Origin: Nocardia altamirensis NBRC 108246
GTDB lineage: Bacteria > Actinomycetota > Actinomycetes > Mycobacteriales > Mycobacteriaceae
Direction: 5' to 3'
Length of the DNA stretch: 64,000 bases
Assembly: GCF_001612685.1 (NCBI RefSeq)
Contig: NZ_BDAY01000007.1
Span: 62,001 to 126,000 of the forward strand
The notes below the pieces were generated by a model. It ran no database searches, was not told the origin of the DNA, and worked only from the letters and a program-made list of their open reading frames with translations. Positions 37,084-46,277 of the stretch are shown here, in pieces. How positions within the stretch are numbered: position 1 is the first letter of the stretch; the number at the start of each line of letters is the position of its first letter. Made by a program: the position numbers and the translations under genes.

Positions 37084-38628
37084 GTGACCAACTATGGATA
37101 TCAGGACGTGACCGTCGTCGGAGCTGGGCCGGTAGGCCTGGTGCTCGCCGCCGAGCTGGCGCTTGCCGGGGCAAGGGTGCAGGTGCTCGAGCGGGAGACC
37201 GAACCGGGCGAGGCGATGAAGGCGCAGTCGATCAACGTGCCGACCGCCGAGGCGCTCGACCGCCGCGGTCTGCTGCCTGCCGCCGAACAGGTGCATCGAG
37301 CGACGCTCGAGCGATTGGGGTCGTTCGGCATGCAACGAGCGGGCAGCACCGCACCCGAGCAGCGATTCACCGGACATTTCGCAGGCATGGTCCTCGACGC
37401 CGACCTCGTGGACTGGTCCGATCCCGACTTCACCGCGCACACCGCGGCCGCAGGAGCACGCATGGTGCCGCAGCCCGAGCTGGTGGCGCTGCTGACCGAC
37501 CACGTCACGCGACTCGGCGTACCGATTCATCGCGGGGTGGAGGTCACCGCGCTCGAAGACACCGGCGACGGCGTGCTCGTCGGGACCGCGTCAGGCGAGA
37601 CGATTCGCACCGGGTGGCTGGTCGGGTGCGACGGCGGGCACAGTGCGGTTCGCCGCCTCGCAGGCATCGAATTTCCCGGCACCGAACCGGAATTCGTCGG
37701 ATATCAGGCGGTCGCCGACATCGCCGACCCGGAGCAGCTCGTCAACGCGTGGGTGTATTCGACCAAGGGTGCCTACCGCTACGGGCCGCAACCTGGACGC
37801 ATCGCCATCGTGGAGTTCGGCGTGGCGCTCGCCGACCGCTCGGCGCCGGTCACCCTCGACGAGGTGCAATCGAGTCTGCGTCGGGTGTCGGGTATCGATG
37901 TCACGCTGACCGCGTTGCGCGCGACCCCGACCCGCTGGTCCGACAACGCCCGGCAGGCCGCGAGCTACCGGTCGGGGCGGGTGTTCCTGGCCGGCGACGC
38001 CGCGCACGTGCACCCCCCGTTCGGTGGTCAGGGGCTCAATCTCGGGGTCGGCGATGCGATGAACCTCGGCTGGAAGCTCGGTGCGGTAGTCGCCGGGTGG
38101 GCGCCGGAAGGTCTGCTCGACACCTACGACGTCGAGCGCCGTCCGCTCGGCGCATGGGTGCTGGACTGGACTCGGGCCCAGGTCGGGGTGCTGCGCGGCG
38201 ATGCCAAGTCGGCGGCGCTGCGTGCGATCGTCGCCGATCTGCTGAGCACCCGCGACGGAACGACCTACGCGGTCAAGCAGATCGCCGGCGTCACGCAGCG
38301 CATCGAGCTGCCCGGCGATCATCCACTGGTCGGCGGATTCGTCCCTGATCTCTGGCTCACGGATGGATCCCGCCTGGTCGACCACGGTCACCGCGGTGGA
38401 TTCCTGCTGCTCGATCGCACGCCGGACGGTGCGTTCGCCCACCTCGCCGCAGGCTGGTCCGGACGGGTCACCAGCGTGACCGACAGCAACGCGACGCCGA
38501 CCGGTGTCTTGGTGCGCGCGGACGGTGTGGTCGCGTGGGCCAGCGACACCACCGACCGTGCCGGTCTCGAAGCGGCTTTGCGCCAGTGGACCGGCGCGCC
38601 GTCGTCCGCGACCGAGCCGGTGGGCTGA
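37084..38628 (+). CDS. FAD-dependent aromatic-ring/antibiotic monooxygenase (PHBH family) 2
   Basis: 514 residues from GTG 37084 (an in-frame GTG at 37078 is the alternative). Seen: DVTVVGAGPVGLVLAAELALAGARVQVLERE (FAD Rossmann), LVGCDGGHSAVRRLAG (DG motif), VFLAGDAAHVHPPFGGQGLNLGVGDAMNLGWKLG (GD motif) and a C-terminal thioredoxin-like domain (VPDLWLTDG, VLVRADGVVAWASD). It resembles rifampicin-type and anhydrotetracycline-type monooxygenases. The divergent TetR gene and tandem operators suggest substrate-inducible expression, which would fit drug inactivation or a catabolic hydroxylation. Confidence 0.9.
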   Translation: MTNYGYQDVTVVGAGPVGLVLAAELALAGARVQVLERETEPGEAMKAQSINVPTAEALDRRGLLPAAEQVHRATLERLGSFGMQRAGSTAPEQRFTGHFAGMVLDADLVDWSDPDFTAHTAAAGARMVPQPELVALLTDHVTRLGVPIHRGVEVTALEDTGDGVLVGTASGETIRTGWLVGCDGGHSAVRRLAGIEFPGTEPEFVGYQAVADIADPEQLVNAWVYSTKGAYRYGPQPGRIAIVEFGVALADRSAPVTLDEVQSSLRRVSGIDVTLTALRATPTRWSDNARQAASYRSGRVFLAGDAAHVHPPFGGQGLNLGVGDAMNLGWKLGAVVAGWAPEGLLDTYDVERRPLGAWVLDWTRAQVGVLRGDAKSAALRAIVADLLSTRDGTTYAVKQIAGVTQRIELPGDHPLVGGFVPDLWLTDGSRLVDHGHRGGFLLLDRTPDGAFAHLAAGWSGRVTSVTDSNATPTGVLVRADGVVAWASDTTDRAGLEAALRQWTGAPSSATEPVG

Positions 38629-38749
38629 ACCGCTCGTGCGGGCAGTCGGGGACGACGAACTGCCGTCTGTTGGGCAATTCGTAAGGGGGCACCCGGGATT
38701 CAGCGTGCCGGGCGAGTTCGGTGGGCTCGAGCATCTTCGGTTGTTTGCT

Positions 38750-38769
38750 ATTTAGCTAATATGCTAAAT
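38750..38769. promoter_or_regulatory. ArsR-type operator upstream of the ArsR-DUF2071 operon
   Basis: ATTTAGC (38750-38756) and GCTAAAT (38763-38769) form a perfect 7+7 inverted repeat around TAATAT, which also looks like the -10 element. The gene start ATG is at 38777, so the repressor would cover its own promoter. Confidence 0.7.
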
Positions 38770-38776
38770 TGACGGC

Positions 38777-39109
38777 ATGGTCGACGTGGGAAGTGACGAG
38801 GAGGCGAGTGTCTTTCGGGCGCTGGCAGACTCGACGCGGCGGCAGATCTTGGAGGATCTGCGCGCCGGTGATCTCACCGCGGGGGAGATCACTGCCAGGT
38901 TTCCGATCAGCGGTCCGTCGATCTCGCGGCATCTCGGCGTGCTCAAGGCGGCCGGGCTGGTCCGCGAACGGCGAGCAGCCAATCGGATCTACTACTCATT
39001 GGTCGAGGAACGGCTCGCGTTGTGCGTCGGCAGGTTCTTGAGCGTGGTCTGCCCCGATCAAGCCGTGCTGCGGCGGCGGGAACGGCGAGCCTCGGGGGAG
39101 CAGTCATGA
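38777..39109 (+). CDS. ArsR/SdpR-family winged-helix repressor
   Basis: 110 residues. Seen: EEASVFRALADSTRRQILEDLRAGDLTAGEITARFPISGPSISRHLGVLKAAGLVRERRAANRIYYSL, a complete ArsR DNA-binding unit with the SdpR-like FRALADPTRR opening. There is no ELCVCDL metal site, so metal sensing is unlikely. The ATG is 7 bases after an inverted repeat, and the stop overlaps the DUF2071 start (ATGA). It most likely represses this two-gene operon. Confidence 0.9.
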   Translation: MVDVGSDEEASVFRALADSTRRQILEDLRAGDLTAGEITARFPISGPSISRHLGVLKAAGLVRERRAANRIYYSLVEERLALCVGRFLSVVCPDQAVLRRRERRASGEQS

Positions 39110-39843
39110 AGACATTTCAACTGGCCAGCGTGATCGAACGGCGGCTGCTGGTGAACTACCGGGTCGACCCGGACGTTGTCGCGCGCCTGTTGCCCGTCCC
39201 GCTGCGCCCCCAGCAAGTCGGCGACTGGGCCGTCGCAGGCATCTGCCTCATCCGCCTCGGGCAGGCGCGCCCCTCCTGGCTGCCCGGTCGATTCGGTGTC
39301 CGCAGCGAGAACGCCGCGCACCGGATCGCCGTCGAATGGGATGGGCCGCAAGGCCGTTCGACCGGGGTCTACATTCCGCGCCGCGACAGCGGATCCGCAC
39401 TCAACGTCCTCGCGGGCGGCCGCGTGTTTCCCGGCGAGCACCACCGAGCGACCTTCACCGTCCGGGAAACCACCACGGATTTCCATGTCGCCTTCACCAG
39501 CAGGGACGACACACTCTCGGTGCGCGTCGACGTCCAGACCGCCGCCCAATTCCATGGCAGCACCCTGTTCGCCAACTTGGACCAGGCCTCGGATTTCTTC
39601 CGCAACGGCTCGACCGGATTCTCCGCGACCCACACCGAGAACCTCGAGGGCCTCGAACTCGACACGGACGCATGGCATGTCGAGCCACTCGACATCCGCG
39701 ACATCCACTCCACCTTCTTCGAAGACCAAGCCCAATTCCCGCCCGGCAGTGCCGAACTCGACTGCGCCCTCCTCATGCGCGACGTCCCGGCCACCTGGAA
39801 CGCCGTCCCACCCCCACAAATCCACACCCGCTCCCACCCCTGA
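39106..39843 (+). CDS. DUF2071-family protein
   Basis: 245 residues from ATG 39106, coupled to the ArsR stop. Seen: ERRLLVNYRVDPDVVARLLPVPLRP, the DUF2071 opening, then WAVAGICLIRL, the GVYIPRRDSGSALN segment and FFRNGSTGFSATHTENLEGLELD. The family (COG3361) resembles acetoacetate-decarboxylase-like folds but its biochemical role is unknown. Always seen with a repressor here, it may be a stress- or metabolite-induced protein. Confidence 0.85.
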   Translation: MKTFQLASVIERRLLVNYRVDPDVVARLLPVPLRPQQVGDWAVAGICLIRLGQARPSWLPGRFGVRSENAAHRIAVEWDGPQGRSTGVYIPRRDSGSALNVLAGGRVFPGEHHRATFTVRETTTDFHVAFTSRDDTLSVRVDVQTAAQFHGSTLFANLDQASDFFRNGSTGFSATHTENLEGLELDTDAWHVEPLDIRDIHSTFFEDQAQFPPGSAELDCALLMRDVPATWNAVPPPQIHTRSHP

Positions 39844-39999
39844 CCCAGCACAGGACCGAGCGTCCGGCAGCGAAGGGGCCAACTCGGGGTGCTGTCAGCC
39901 TTTGGCGGTATGGCGACTCCCTCAGGAGGAGGACGCGGGTGTGGGGAGGTCCTTGCGATCATGGTGGGGTTGTCCGCCGGTGTTGAGGAGGATCTGCAC

Positions 40000-41250
40000 G
40001 TGTTTACGCTGCGTGGTCGCGCGATGGGGGTGGTTGCGGGGTTGGCGGCGGCCTGCTTGGTTGCTGGGTGTACGTCGGATGCGCCTGCGGCGACCGACAC
40101 TCGAGCCAAGGTGACGTTGCCGTCGTTGACGGGGCAATACCCGGTTGGCACAACCGATTTGCATGTGGTGGATACGCGTCAGGATCCGTTTCATCCAGGC
40201 GACAAGCGCGAGATCATGGTTACCGTCAGCTATCCGGCGCTGCCGGGTGGGGAGCGGGCGGCGTGGATGGCGCCGCGGGTGGTCGAGGATATCGATAAGA
40301 GCACTTCGGATCCGAAGTTCTTGGATCTGCCTGCGGGCAAGGTGAATTGGGGTGGGGTGCAGCGGCAGGCGCGCAGCTCGGCGGCCGTCGATCGGACGGG
40401 GGGTGAGTGGCCGGTGGTGTTGTTCTCGCCGGGGTTCGGCGCGCCGAGGGAGATCTATGCGGGGCTCACCGACGACCTGGCCAGTCGCGGATATGTCGTC
40501 GTGTCGATCTCGCACAACTACGACTCCGGGGTCGTCGAGTTCCCCGGCGGTCGTGTGGTGGTCGGGAACCCCGAGCCGGACGACAAGTACTTCGCGACCG
40601 ACATCGACGCCAGGGTCGCCGACAGCAGGTTCGTGCTCGACCAGTTGACCAGGCTCGACGACGGCACCAACCCGGACGCCGAAAACCGGCAACTACCACA
40701 GGGTTTGGTCGGCGCGCTCGACCTGTCGAAGGTGGGCATGTTCGGCCATTCGTTCGGCGGTTACGCCGCAGGCGAGACGATGTATCAGGATCGCCGTGTC
40801 GCCGCGGGGATCAACTTCGACGGCGGCATGAGCGTCGGACGGGTCGGCGCGATCACCGAGCACGGGGTGGATCGGCCGTTCATGCTGGTCGGCGCCGATT
40901 TTGTGGACAAGGAGAAGGGGCGAACGCTGGAGCATTCGCACCTGCAGACCGAGTTGGATCCGTCGTGGCAGCAGTTCTGGGCCAATCAGCAGGCCTGGAA
41001 GCGTGACCTGCACTTCGATCATGCCGGCCACAACAGTTTCACCGACCTCCAGATCGTGCTGCCGCAGATCGCGGACCTGCTGAAGCCGGAGCCGCGGCAG
41101 CAGCAGATCGGCGACATCGATCCAGCACGGTCGCTGACCGCACAGCAGAACTATCTTGCCGCGTTCTTCGACCTGCACTTGAAGGGTGGCGACGGCAGGT
41201 TGTTCGAGGTGAACAGTCCGCCCCTCCCCGACACACGATTCATCCCGTGA
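40000..41250 (+). CDS. Lipoprotein alpha/beta-hydrolase (PAF-acetylhydrolase-like lipase)
   Basis: 416 residues from GTG 40000 with GAGGAGGAT upstream; the frame is open further but the signal peptide only makes sense from here. VFTLRGRAMGVVAGLAAACLVAGC ends in the lipobox LVAGC, so it is a predicted lipoprotein. The hydrolase domain has GEWPVVLFSPGFGAPREIY, nucleophile GHSFGGYAAG, an Asp in NFDGG, and His in HFDHAGHNSFTD. It resembles the PAF-acetylhydrolase/dienelactone hydrolase-like group of secreted lipases. It probably acts on lipids at the outer surface of the cytoplasmic membrane. Confidence 0.88.
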   Translation: MFTLRGRAMGVVAGLAAACLVAGCTSDAPAATDTRAKVTLPSLTGQYPVGTTDLHVVDTRQDPFHPGDKREIMVTVSYPALPGGERAAWMAPRVVEDIDKSTSDPKFLDLPAGKVNWGGVQRQARSSAAVDRTGGEWPVVLFSPGFGAPREIYAGLTDDLASRGYVVVSISHNYDSGVVEFPGGRVVVGNPEPDDKYFATDIDARVADSRFVLDQLTRLDDGTNPDAENRQLPQGLVGALDLSKVGMFGHSFGGYAAGETMYQDRRVAAGINFDGGMSVGRVGAITEHGVDRPFMLVGADFVDKEKGRTLEHSHLQTELDPSWQQFWANQQAWKRDLHFDHAGHNSFTDLQIVLPQIADLLKPEPRQQQIGDIDPARSLTAQQNYLAAFFDLHLKGGDGRLFEVNSPPLPDTRFIP

Positions 41251-41295
41251 TGTCGATCATCACCGGCCTGGCGGCCGTCAGTTGAGGCGCCGTCG

Positions 41296-42198
41296 GTGAC
41301 GAACATGCATGTCGGCCAGCTGGCTGTCTCGCAGGAGACCGTGCGGACGCTGGTGGACGCGCAGTTTCCTGAGTGGCGGGATCTGCCGATACGTGAGGTG
41401 TCGGGTGTGGGGACCGTCAACGTCATCTTTCGGATCGGCGACCGGCTTGCGGCGCGATTCCCGCTGCAGGCGGGGGATGCCGAAGCGGCATGGCGGAGCT
41501 TGCGGGCCGAGGCGGCAGCTGCCCGGGAATTGTTCGGCCGCACTAGGTTTCCGACACCGGAGGTGATCGCGCTCGGCGAACCCGGTGCGGGTTACCCGCT
41601 CCCGTGGTCGGTGCAGACCTGGTTGACGGGGACGGTCGCCACCGAGGACGATCCCGGCGAATCCGTCGATTTCGCCAAGGATCTCGCCGAGTTCATCCGA
41701 TCCGTGCGGGAAATCGACACCCGAGGACGGACTTTCGCCGGACAGGGCCGAGGGGGTGAATTGCGAACCCACGACGAATGGATGCGGACCTGCTTTCAGC
41801 GCAGTAAAGGACTACTGGATGTTGCAGCGCTACAACAGATGTGGGACACCATGCGAGAACTGCCGCGAGGAACTGCCTGCGATGTGATGGCGCACGGCGA
41901 CCTGATCCCGGGGAACGTGCTGGTGTCCGACGGGCGTCTGGCGGGAGTGATCGATGTCGGCGGGTTCGGGCCAGCCGACCCCGCACTGGATCTGGTCAGC
42001 GCCTGGCATCTGCTCGACGCAGGTCCGCGGCGTGCACTGCGCGACGACCTCGAGTGCAATGACCTGGAATGGGATCGCGGCAGAGCCTGGGCTTTTCAAC
42101 AAGCGATGGGTCTGGTCTGGTACTACGTCGACAGCAACCCCGGCATGAGTGCGCTGGGCCGCCGTACCCTCGCCCGGATCACGGCGGACCTGAACTGA
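41296..42198 (+). CDS. Aminoglycoside phosphotransferase-like kinase
   Basis: 300 residues from GTG 41296 (ATG at 41302 is equally possible). The APH/choline kinase fold is indicated by VGTVNVIFRIGDRLAARFP (nucleotide loop, Arg/Lys strand), the catalytic Brenner motif AHGDLIPGNVLVSDGRLAGVIDVGG with HGDxxxxN and the metal-binding Asp of IDVGG, and ADPALDLVSAWHLL. Such enzymes phosphorylate aminoglycosides, macrolides or homoserine-like metabolites; this subgroup resembles macrolide-type or uncharacterised APH proteins. The substrate is unknown and no resistance is implied by sequence alone. Confidence 0.85.
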   Translation: MTNMHVGQLAVSQETVRTLVDAQFPEWRDLPIREVSGVGTVNVIFRIGDRLAARFPLQAGDAEAAWRSLRAEAAAARELFGRTRFPTPEVIALGEPGAGYPLPWSVQTWLTGTVATEDDPGESVDFAKDLAEFIRSVREIDTRGRTFAGQGRGGELRTHDEWMRTCFQRSKGLLDVAALQQMWDTMRELPRGTACDVMAHGDLIPGNVLVSDGRLAGVIDVGGFGPADPALDLVSAWHLLDAGPRRALRDDLECNDLEWDRGRAWAFQQAMGLVWYYVDSNPGMSALGRRTLARITADLN

Positions 42199-42368
42199 GA
42201 GTGCTGTTTTCGTCGTCGACACGAACGCGATGGCCCTGAGTGTGCAAATATCTGACGGATGAATTGACGTGCTGTATGCGGTAATTCGTTTCAGTGGCGG
42301 CCGCTCGAGGAGGACGCACAGCACTATTGTTGCTCCCCAGTTGAACCCATTCACGGGAGCAATTCTCT

Positions 42369-43253
42369 GTGATTCCATCGGCAAGTGTGAATCACTTACG
42401 CAGAGCTACGGCTCGCCACCTCGTCACGGTCGTAATCGCGGTATTAGCAACAGGTTTCGTTGCTCTACCTAATTCATTCGCGGAGCCGCCGACGGATCCG
42501 TCTCCACCACCGTCGGCCGCACCGAGAACGCAACCGATACCACTCGGGCCGGATCCACAGTCGCGAGTGTATTTCAAGATTCCGGCCGCCAACGAGATGG
42601 TCCGGCTACAAACACGTTTCACGGTGCCACCAAAGCCGCCCAGGGTGGGAACCATGTTCTTGTGGCCAGGCCTCGAGCCTCGCGAAGGCGGCAGAAACTA
42701 CTACCCGATCGGCCTCGGCGTCCTGCAACCGGTGCTCACCTGGGGTGACGCTTGCGCTCCTGTCCAGCAGCCCCCGACGTACTCGACCTGGTGGATCTCC
42801 GGCCAGTACGTCAACGTCTACTCCAGGGACCCGCGCTACGCCGACTGTCACTCCGGACCGGCGATGTCGGTGAAGGTGGGTGAGGTGCTCGACATGGACA
42901 TCGCCCTCGATCAGGCCACCGGCGTGTGGACGCAAACCGTCAAGGGCCAGTCGGGTTCGGTGCGTTACTCGATCAACATGCGCAAACAAGCCCAGAACAT
43001 GGCCCTGTTCGCGATCGAGCCGTGGGACAACGCGCGGCTCGCCAGCCGACTCGTCTTCTCCGACACCACCATCACCTTCCGCGACGAAGCCGCGCAAAGT
43101 TGTCTCACCCCCGAACTCACCTACACCGGAACAGGCGGAACCATCAGTAAACCGACAACCGTCGACGGCCGCCGCTGCCACATCGACACCGTCACCGTGA
43201 ACACACCGCGGAGCGCCGAGCAGTCCGCCATCGGTCGCGACGCCCCGCGCTGA
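42369..43253 (+). CDS. Secreted protein, lectin-like/beta-sandwich, unknown function
   Basis: 294 residues with signal sequence (about 1-38: ARHLVTVVIAVLATGFVALPNSFA) followed by a Pro-rich linker (PPTDPSPPPSAAP). The mature part is beta-rich, with RLQTRFTVPPKPPRVGTMFLWPGLEP, YSTWWISGQYVNVYS, and two Cys pairs. It resembles concanavalin-like lectin or glucanase folds seen in actinobacterial secreted hypothetical proteins, but I find no catalytic pair that would prove an enzyme. Single gene, convergent with the esterase. Confidence 0.7.
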   Translation: MIPSASVNHLRRATARHLVTVVIAVLATGFVALPNSFAEPPTDPSPPPSAAPRTQPIPLGPDPQSRVYFKIPAANEMVRLQTRFTVPPKPPRVGTMFLWPGLEPREGGRNYYPIGLGVLQPVLTWGDACAPVQQPPTYSTWWISGQYVNVYSRDPRYADCHSGPAMSVKVGEVLDMDIALDQATGVWTQTVKGQSGSVRYSINMRKQAQNMALFAIEPWDNARLASRLVFSDTTITFRDEAAQSCLTPELTYTGTGGTISKPTTVDGRRCHIDTVTVNTPRSAEQSAIGRDAPR

Positions 43254-43258
43254 GTGGA

Positions 43259-44443
43259 CTAAGCGAGGGCCTGGTGTAGCGCCTCGGTCCACGGCAGCCA
43301 GCGCGGATCGGGGCCGACGATGGTGTCCGCGCCCATGTTCGTGCACGTGTAGGCGACCGCGACACCGGACTCGGGGTGGGCGTAGGTGATTCGTCCTCCG
43401 GTGCCGACACTGCCGAACGATCCCGCGCCGAGCATGGGGTTGGTCGGTTGCGGGAGACCGTAGCCGTGCGCGAACCGGTGCGTCACCGGTAAGACGTCCA
43501 TCGGTGCCGGGTGGCGCAGTCCGTCGGTCTGCGGTTGTCGTGCCCGGTCGATGGACTGTTGCGTCAACAGCCGGACGCCGTCGACCTCGCCGATCGTCGC
43601 CGCGAACAACCGCGCCAGGGAGCGGGCGTTGCCGATCCCATTGCCCGAGGGCACCTCGGCCGCGTGCCCTTCTTTGGTGTTCAGCAGCGCGATCCCGTCC
43701 TCCCTGGTCGCGAGAGTCGCCAATGTCGCGCGCACCAGACGCGCCCCGACATCGATCCCCAGCCCGACAAGCAGCTTCTCCACCTCCGCCGGTCCGGCCC
43801 ACTTCTCCCGAGTGAACTGCGGGACGACCCGGTGCTCTTCCTGCTCCGGAAGGCCGATCCACACACTCAGATCGAGTGGTCCGGCGATTTCGGCAGCAAG
43901 GAATTCACCGACGGTCTTCCCGGTGATCCGCCGGATCAACTCACCGGCGAGGTACCCCAACGTGAGGGAGTGATAATAGAGCGCGGTGCCGGGCTCCCAC
44001 AGCGGAGCCATCGTCTCCAGCGCGCCAACACACGCCGCCCAGTTCGTCATATCCGTTGCCCCGATACCGGATTCGGGATCGAAGCTCGACAACCCGGCCC
44101 GATGCGACAGCACGTCGGCGACCGTGATGTCGGCCTTCCCGTTGCTCGCGAACTCCGGCCAGTATTCGCGCACCGGCGCCTCGAGATCGAGCTGCCCACG
44201 CTCGACGAGCATGTGCACGCACGTCGCCGTCAACCCCTTCGACACCGACATCAACACCACGAGCGACTCCGCGTCCCACCCTTTCCCCGACACCGGATCC
44301 TGTCCCGCCCACAAATCCACCACAACCCGGCCCTGCCGATAGACACACAGCTGCGCGCCGCCTTCGTCCCCGCTCTGCCCTCGCCCGAACGCATCCCTGA
44401 CCGCATCGAACCCACGCTCGACAAACCCCTCGACAACCACCAC
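43259..44443 (-). CDS. Beta-lactamase-fold serine esterase (EstB/class C-like)
   Basis: 394 residues. Seen: the SxxK motif LMSVSKGLTATCVHMLVERGQLDLEAPV (Ser-Val-Ser-Lys), the YxN-equivalent YYHSLTLGYLAGELIRRITG, and the C-terminal GTGGRITYAHPESGVAVAYTCTNMG, where HxG replaces KTG as in esterases of this fold. The family includes EstB and serine hydrolases with little or no beta-lactam activity. No signal peptide is seen, so it is probably cytosolic. The substrate is unknown. Single gene. Confidence 0.88.
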   Translation of the reverse strand: MVVVEGFVERGFDAVRDAFGRGQSGDEGGAQLCVYRQGRVVVDLWAGQDPVSGKGWDAESLVVLMSVSKGLTATCVHMLVERGQLDLEAPVREYWPEFASNGKADITVADVLSHRAGLSSFDPESGIGATDMTNWAACVGALETMAPLWEPGTALYYHSLTLGYLAGELIRRITGKTVGEFLAAEIAGPLDLSVWIGLPEQEEHRVVPQFTREKWAGPAEVEKLLVGLGIDVGARLVRATLATLATREDGIALLNTKEGHAAEVPSGNGIGNARSLARLFAATIGEVDGVRLLTQQSIDRARQPQTDGLRHPAPMDVLPVTHRFAHGYGLPQPTNPMLGAGSFGSVGTGGRITYAHPESGVAVAYTCTNMGADTIVGPDPRWLPWTEALHQALA

Positions 44444-44532
44444 GACCTCCTACCCCGGGCGAAACCCCTTCGCCACCAAGGCATTATCCAACCACCAAGG
44501 CTGCGAGCACGGTATCGGAGGTCGGCGAATGG

Positions 44533-45198
44533 TCAGCGGAAGTTCAGAATGAAGTCGAAAGTTCCTTCCTTGCCCTTGGGCACGGTGCGCACCGTCATCA
44601 GTAACCGTCGGTCGAAGATCGAATCGGTGTTGTTTCGTGGTTCATTGGGGAAATACAGCTGGGTGGTCAGCACCCGCTGGTTGGGCGCCTGCACCTTGAC
44701 GTGGATATGCCGGGTACGGCCCGGGTACAGACCTGGCACGATCGTCGACAGGCTGAATCGGCCGTTCGCGTCGGTGAACTGGTGCCCCCGCCACTTGTAG
44801 CCCGAATTGTCGTAGGCGCCCGCGTCGTCGGCCTGCCAGAAATCCAGCAAAGCCTTGTCCACCGGGCGGCAGGACCGGCTGAACACATAACCGCTGACCG
44901 TCAACAGCGTGCCAGGCGCGCCGGGTATCACCAGATCGCTCCGCCGAGGCGAATTCGGCTTGAAATAGGGGCCTTCGGTCTGCGCAATCGTGGGTGCGTC
45001 CCCGTCATGGCAGGCCGGGGTCGGCTCGAGGTCGTCCGGCACGGGCTGCGGACCCGCACTTGCGCTACCGCTGTTCGACGCGGCACCGGCGGTCAGTGCC
45101 GCCGCGGCCGGAACAGTCAATAGACCTAGTTGCAGAAGGCGTTTACGCGTAATCGCCTGGGGGAGTTCGGCGTCGTCGTCCGTGGGCTGATTAGACAT
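44533..45198 (-). CDS. Exported intradiol ring-cleavage dioxygenase-like protein
   Basis: 221 residues from ATG 45198 (GAGGATGG upstream). N-terminal KRLLQLGLLTVPAAAALTAGAA looks like an export signal. The catalytic fold has TEGPYF, LDFWQADDAGAYDNSGYKWRGHQF, STIVPGLYPGRTRHIHVKVQ, and the end FDRRLLMTVR. Tyr in GAYDN and LYPG and the two His of RHIHVKV match the 2-Tyr/2-His Fe(III) site of intradiol dioxygenases. The family cleaves catechols ortho to the hydroxyls. An exported form is unusual but known in actinobacteria; its substrate may be extracellular lignin-like aromatics or siderophore-like catechols. Confidence 0.88.
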   Translation of the reverse strand: MSNQPTDDDAELPQAITRKRLLQLGLLTVPAAAALTAGAASNSGSASAGPQPVPDDLEPTPACHDGDAPTIAQTEGPYFKPNSPRRSDLVIPGAPGTLLTVSGYVFSRSCRPVDKALLDFWQADDAGAYDNSGYKWRGHQFTDANGRFSLSTIVPGLYPGRTRHIHVKVQAPNQRVLTTQLYFPNEPRNNTDSIFDRRLLMTVRTVPKGKEGTFDFILNFR

Positions 45199-45575
45199 GA
45201 TTTTGCCATCCTCAAAGGAACTGGAGTTGGGAGTGTGCCCGGGGTTCCATCCGGCGTTCGCGAAGCATGCCTGTAGGCAGCAACGAACACCTTCACAGGT
45301 GACTTCACTGTCGACCTGCTGCTGCCGCCGACCACCATTCCTCGGCGCCGAGCGGCATTCATGATCACCGAACCGGAGCAATATCACCGGGCCCACCGGT
45401 CAGCAACCAAACATCCTGCCAGCAAATATATTTCGAATTTGAACTGACAATTCACGATAAGACGATCCCCCCAACCGAGCAATCGCCCCAACAGCTCCCA
45501 GTTGAACGGGAATCACCGCGACACTAGAATTCTGCCGACCGTTCTGTACGGCGTTGGCCATCAGGGGGTCCGGGG
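45199..45575. other. 377-bp divergent intergenic region
   Basis: It separates the dioxygenase (minus) from the phosphatase (plus). The stretch near 45400-45470 is AT-rich (CAAATATATTTCGAATTTG, with palindromic character at AATATATT), the likely promoter area. Short open frames lack family likeness. Confidence 0.5.
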
Positions 45576-46178
45576 ATGAGCGATCGAGTGCGAGTGTGGT
45601 GCCTGCGGCACGGTGAATCGGAGAACGTCACCGCAGGTGTCGCCGGTGCGGTGCCCGAGTCGCCACTGACCGAGCGCGGCGTGCGTCAAGCCGCCGAAGC
45701 AGCTCGGGGTTTGGCGAAAGAGCCAGTCGCCCATGTCTACTCCAGTACCGCGCTGCGGGCACGTGACACGGCGAGGGCTATCGCGTCGAGCAGATACCTG
45801 GACGTGGATGCGCTGGCCGATCTGAGTGAAGTCAGTATCGGAATGGAAGAGGGCACCAGTGATCCGGTGGTGCGCCGGCGCACCGCCGAGGTGCTGCGCG
45901 CTTGGATCGTGGATCGCGATCTGCGACAACAGGTCGCGGACGGCGAGTCCGGGCTCCAGGTGGTTGCCCGCATGACATCGGCCTTCCAGCGGATCGCCGC
46001 CACCCATCCCGGCGAGACCGTGATTGTCGTCGGCCACGTGGCCAGCCTCAGCGTTGCCGTCGCGCGACTATGCCCCTCCGGACCCCAGATCTGGGGAGCG
46101 CCGCTACCCCACGCCAAGCCGTTTCTCCTGGAACTGGATCACGAAACCTGGCACTGCCGCTCGTGGCCGAGCAGATGA
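45576..46178 (+). CDS. Histidine phosphatase (phosphoglycerate mutase-like)
   Basis: 200 residues. The RHG motif CLRHGESENV (His11-type), SSTALRARDTARAIA with catalytic Arg, a Glu near LADLSEVSIGMEEG, and VVGHVASL with the second catalytic His. These are the signatures of the 2H-phosphatase superfamily, which includes broad-specificity phosphatases and cobalamin/sugar-phosphate phosphatases. It stands alone, separated from the lanthipeptide cluster by a long terminator. Confidence 0.9.
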   Translation: MSDRVRVWCLRHGESENVTAGVAGAVPESPLTERGVRQAAEAARGLAKEPVAHVYSSTALRARDTARAIASSRYLDVDALADLSEVSIGMEEGTSDPVVRRRTAEVLRAWIVDRDLRQQVADGESGLQVVARMTSAFQRIAATHPGETVIVVGHVASLSVAVARLCPSGPQIWGAPLPHAKPFLLELDHETWHCRSWPSR

Positions 46179-46216
46179 GCCTGGTGGGGTTGAGGGACGG
46201 GTCCTCTTGGTCGGTT

Positions 46217-46277
46217 GATCACTGGGAACTGGTGGCGGCATCGGCCGAGAGGGCTACGCCACCAGTTCCCAGTGATC
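46217..46277. terminator. Strong 21-bp bidirectional terminator at the end of the lanthipeptide operon
   Basis: GATCACTGGGAACTGGTGGCG (46217-46237) and CGCCACCAGTTCCCAGTGATC (46257-46277) are perfect inverted copies of 21 bp with a 19-base loop. The right arm overlaps the stop codon of the LanB gene (ends 46276). It separates the phosphatase gene from the cluster. Confidence 0.9.

Noticed and set aside
46217..46277. Long inverted repeat as an insertion-sequence end or CRISPR-like unit
   Set aside because: Single copy, no transposase or repeats; position between two convergent stops fits a terminator.
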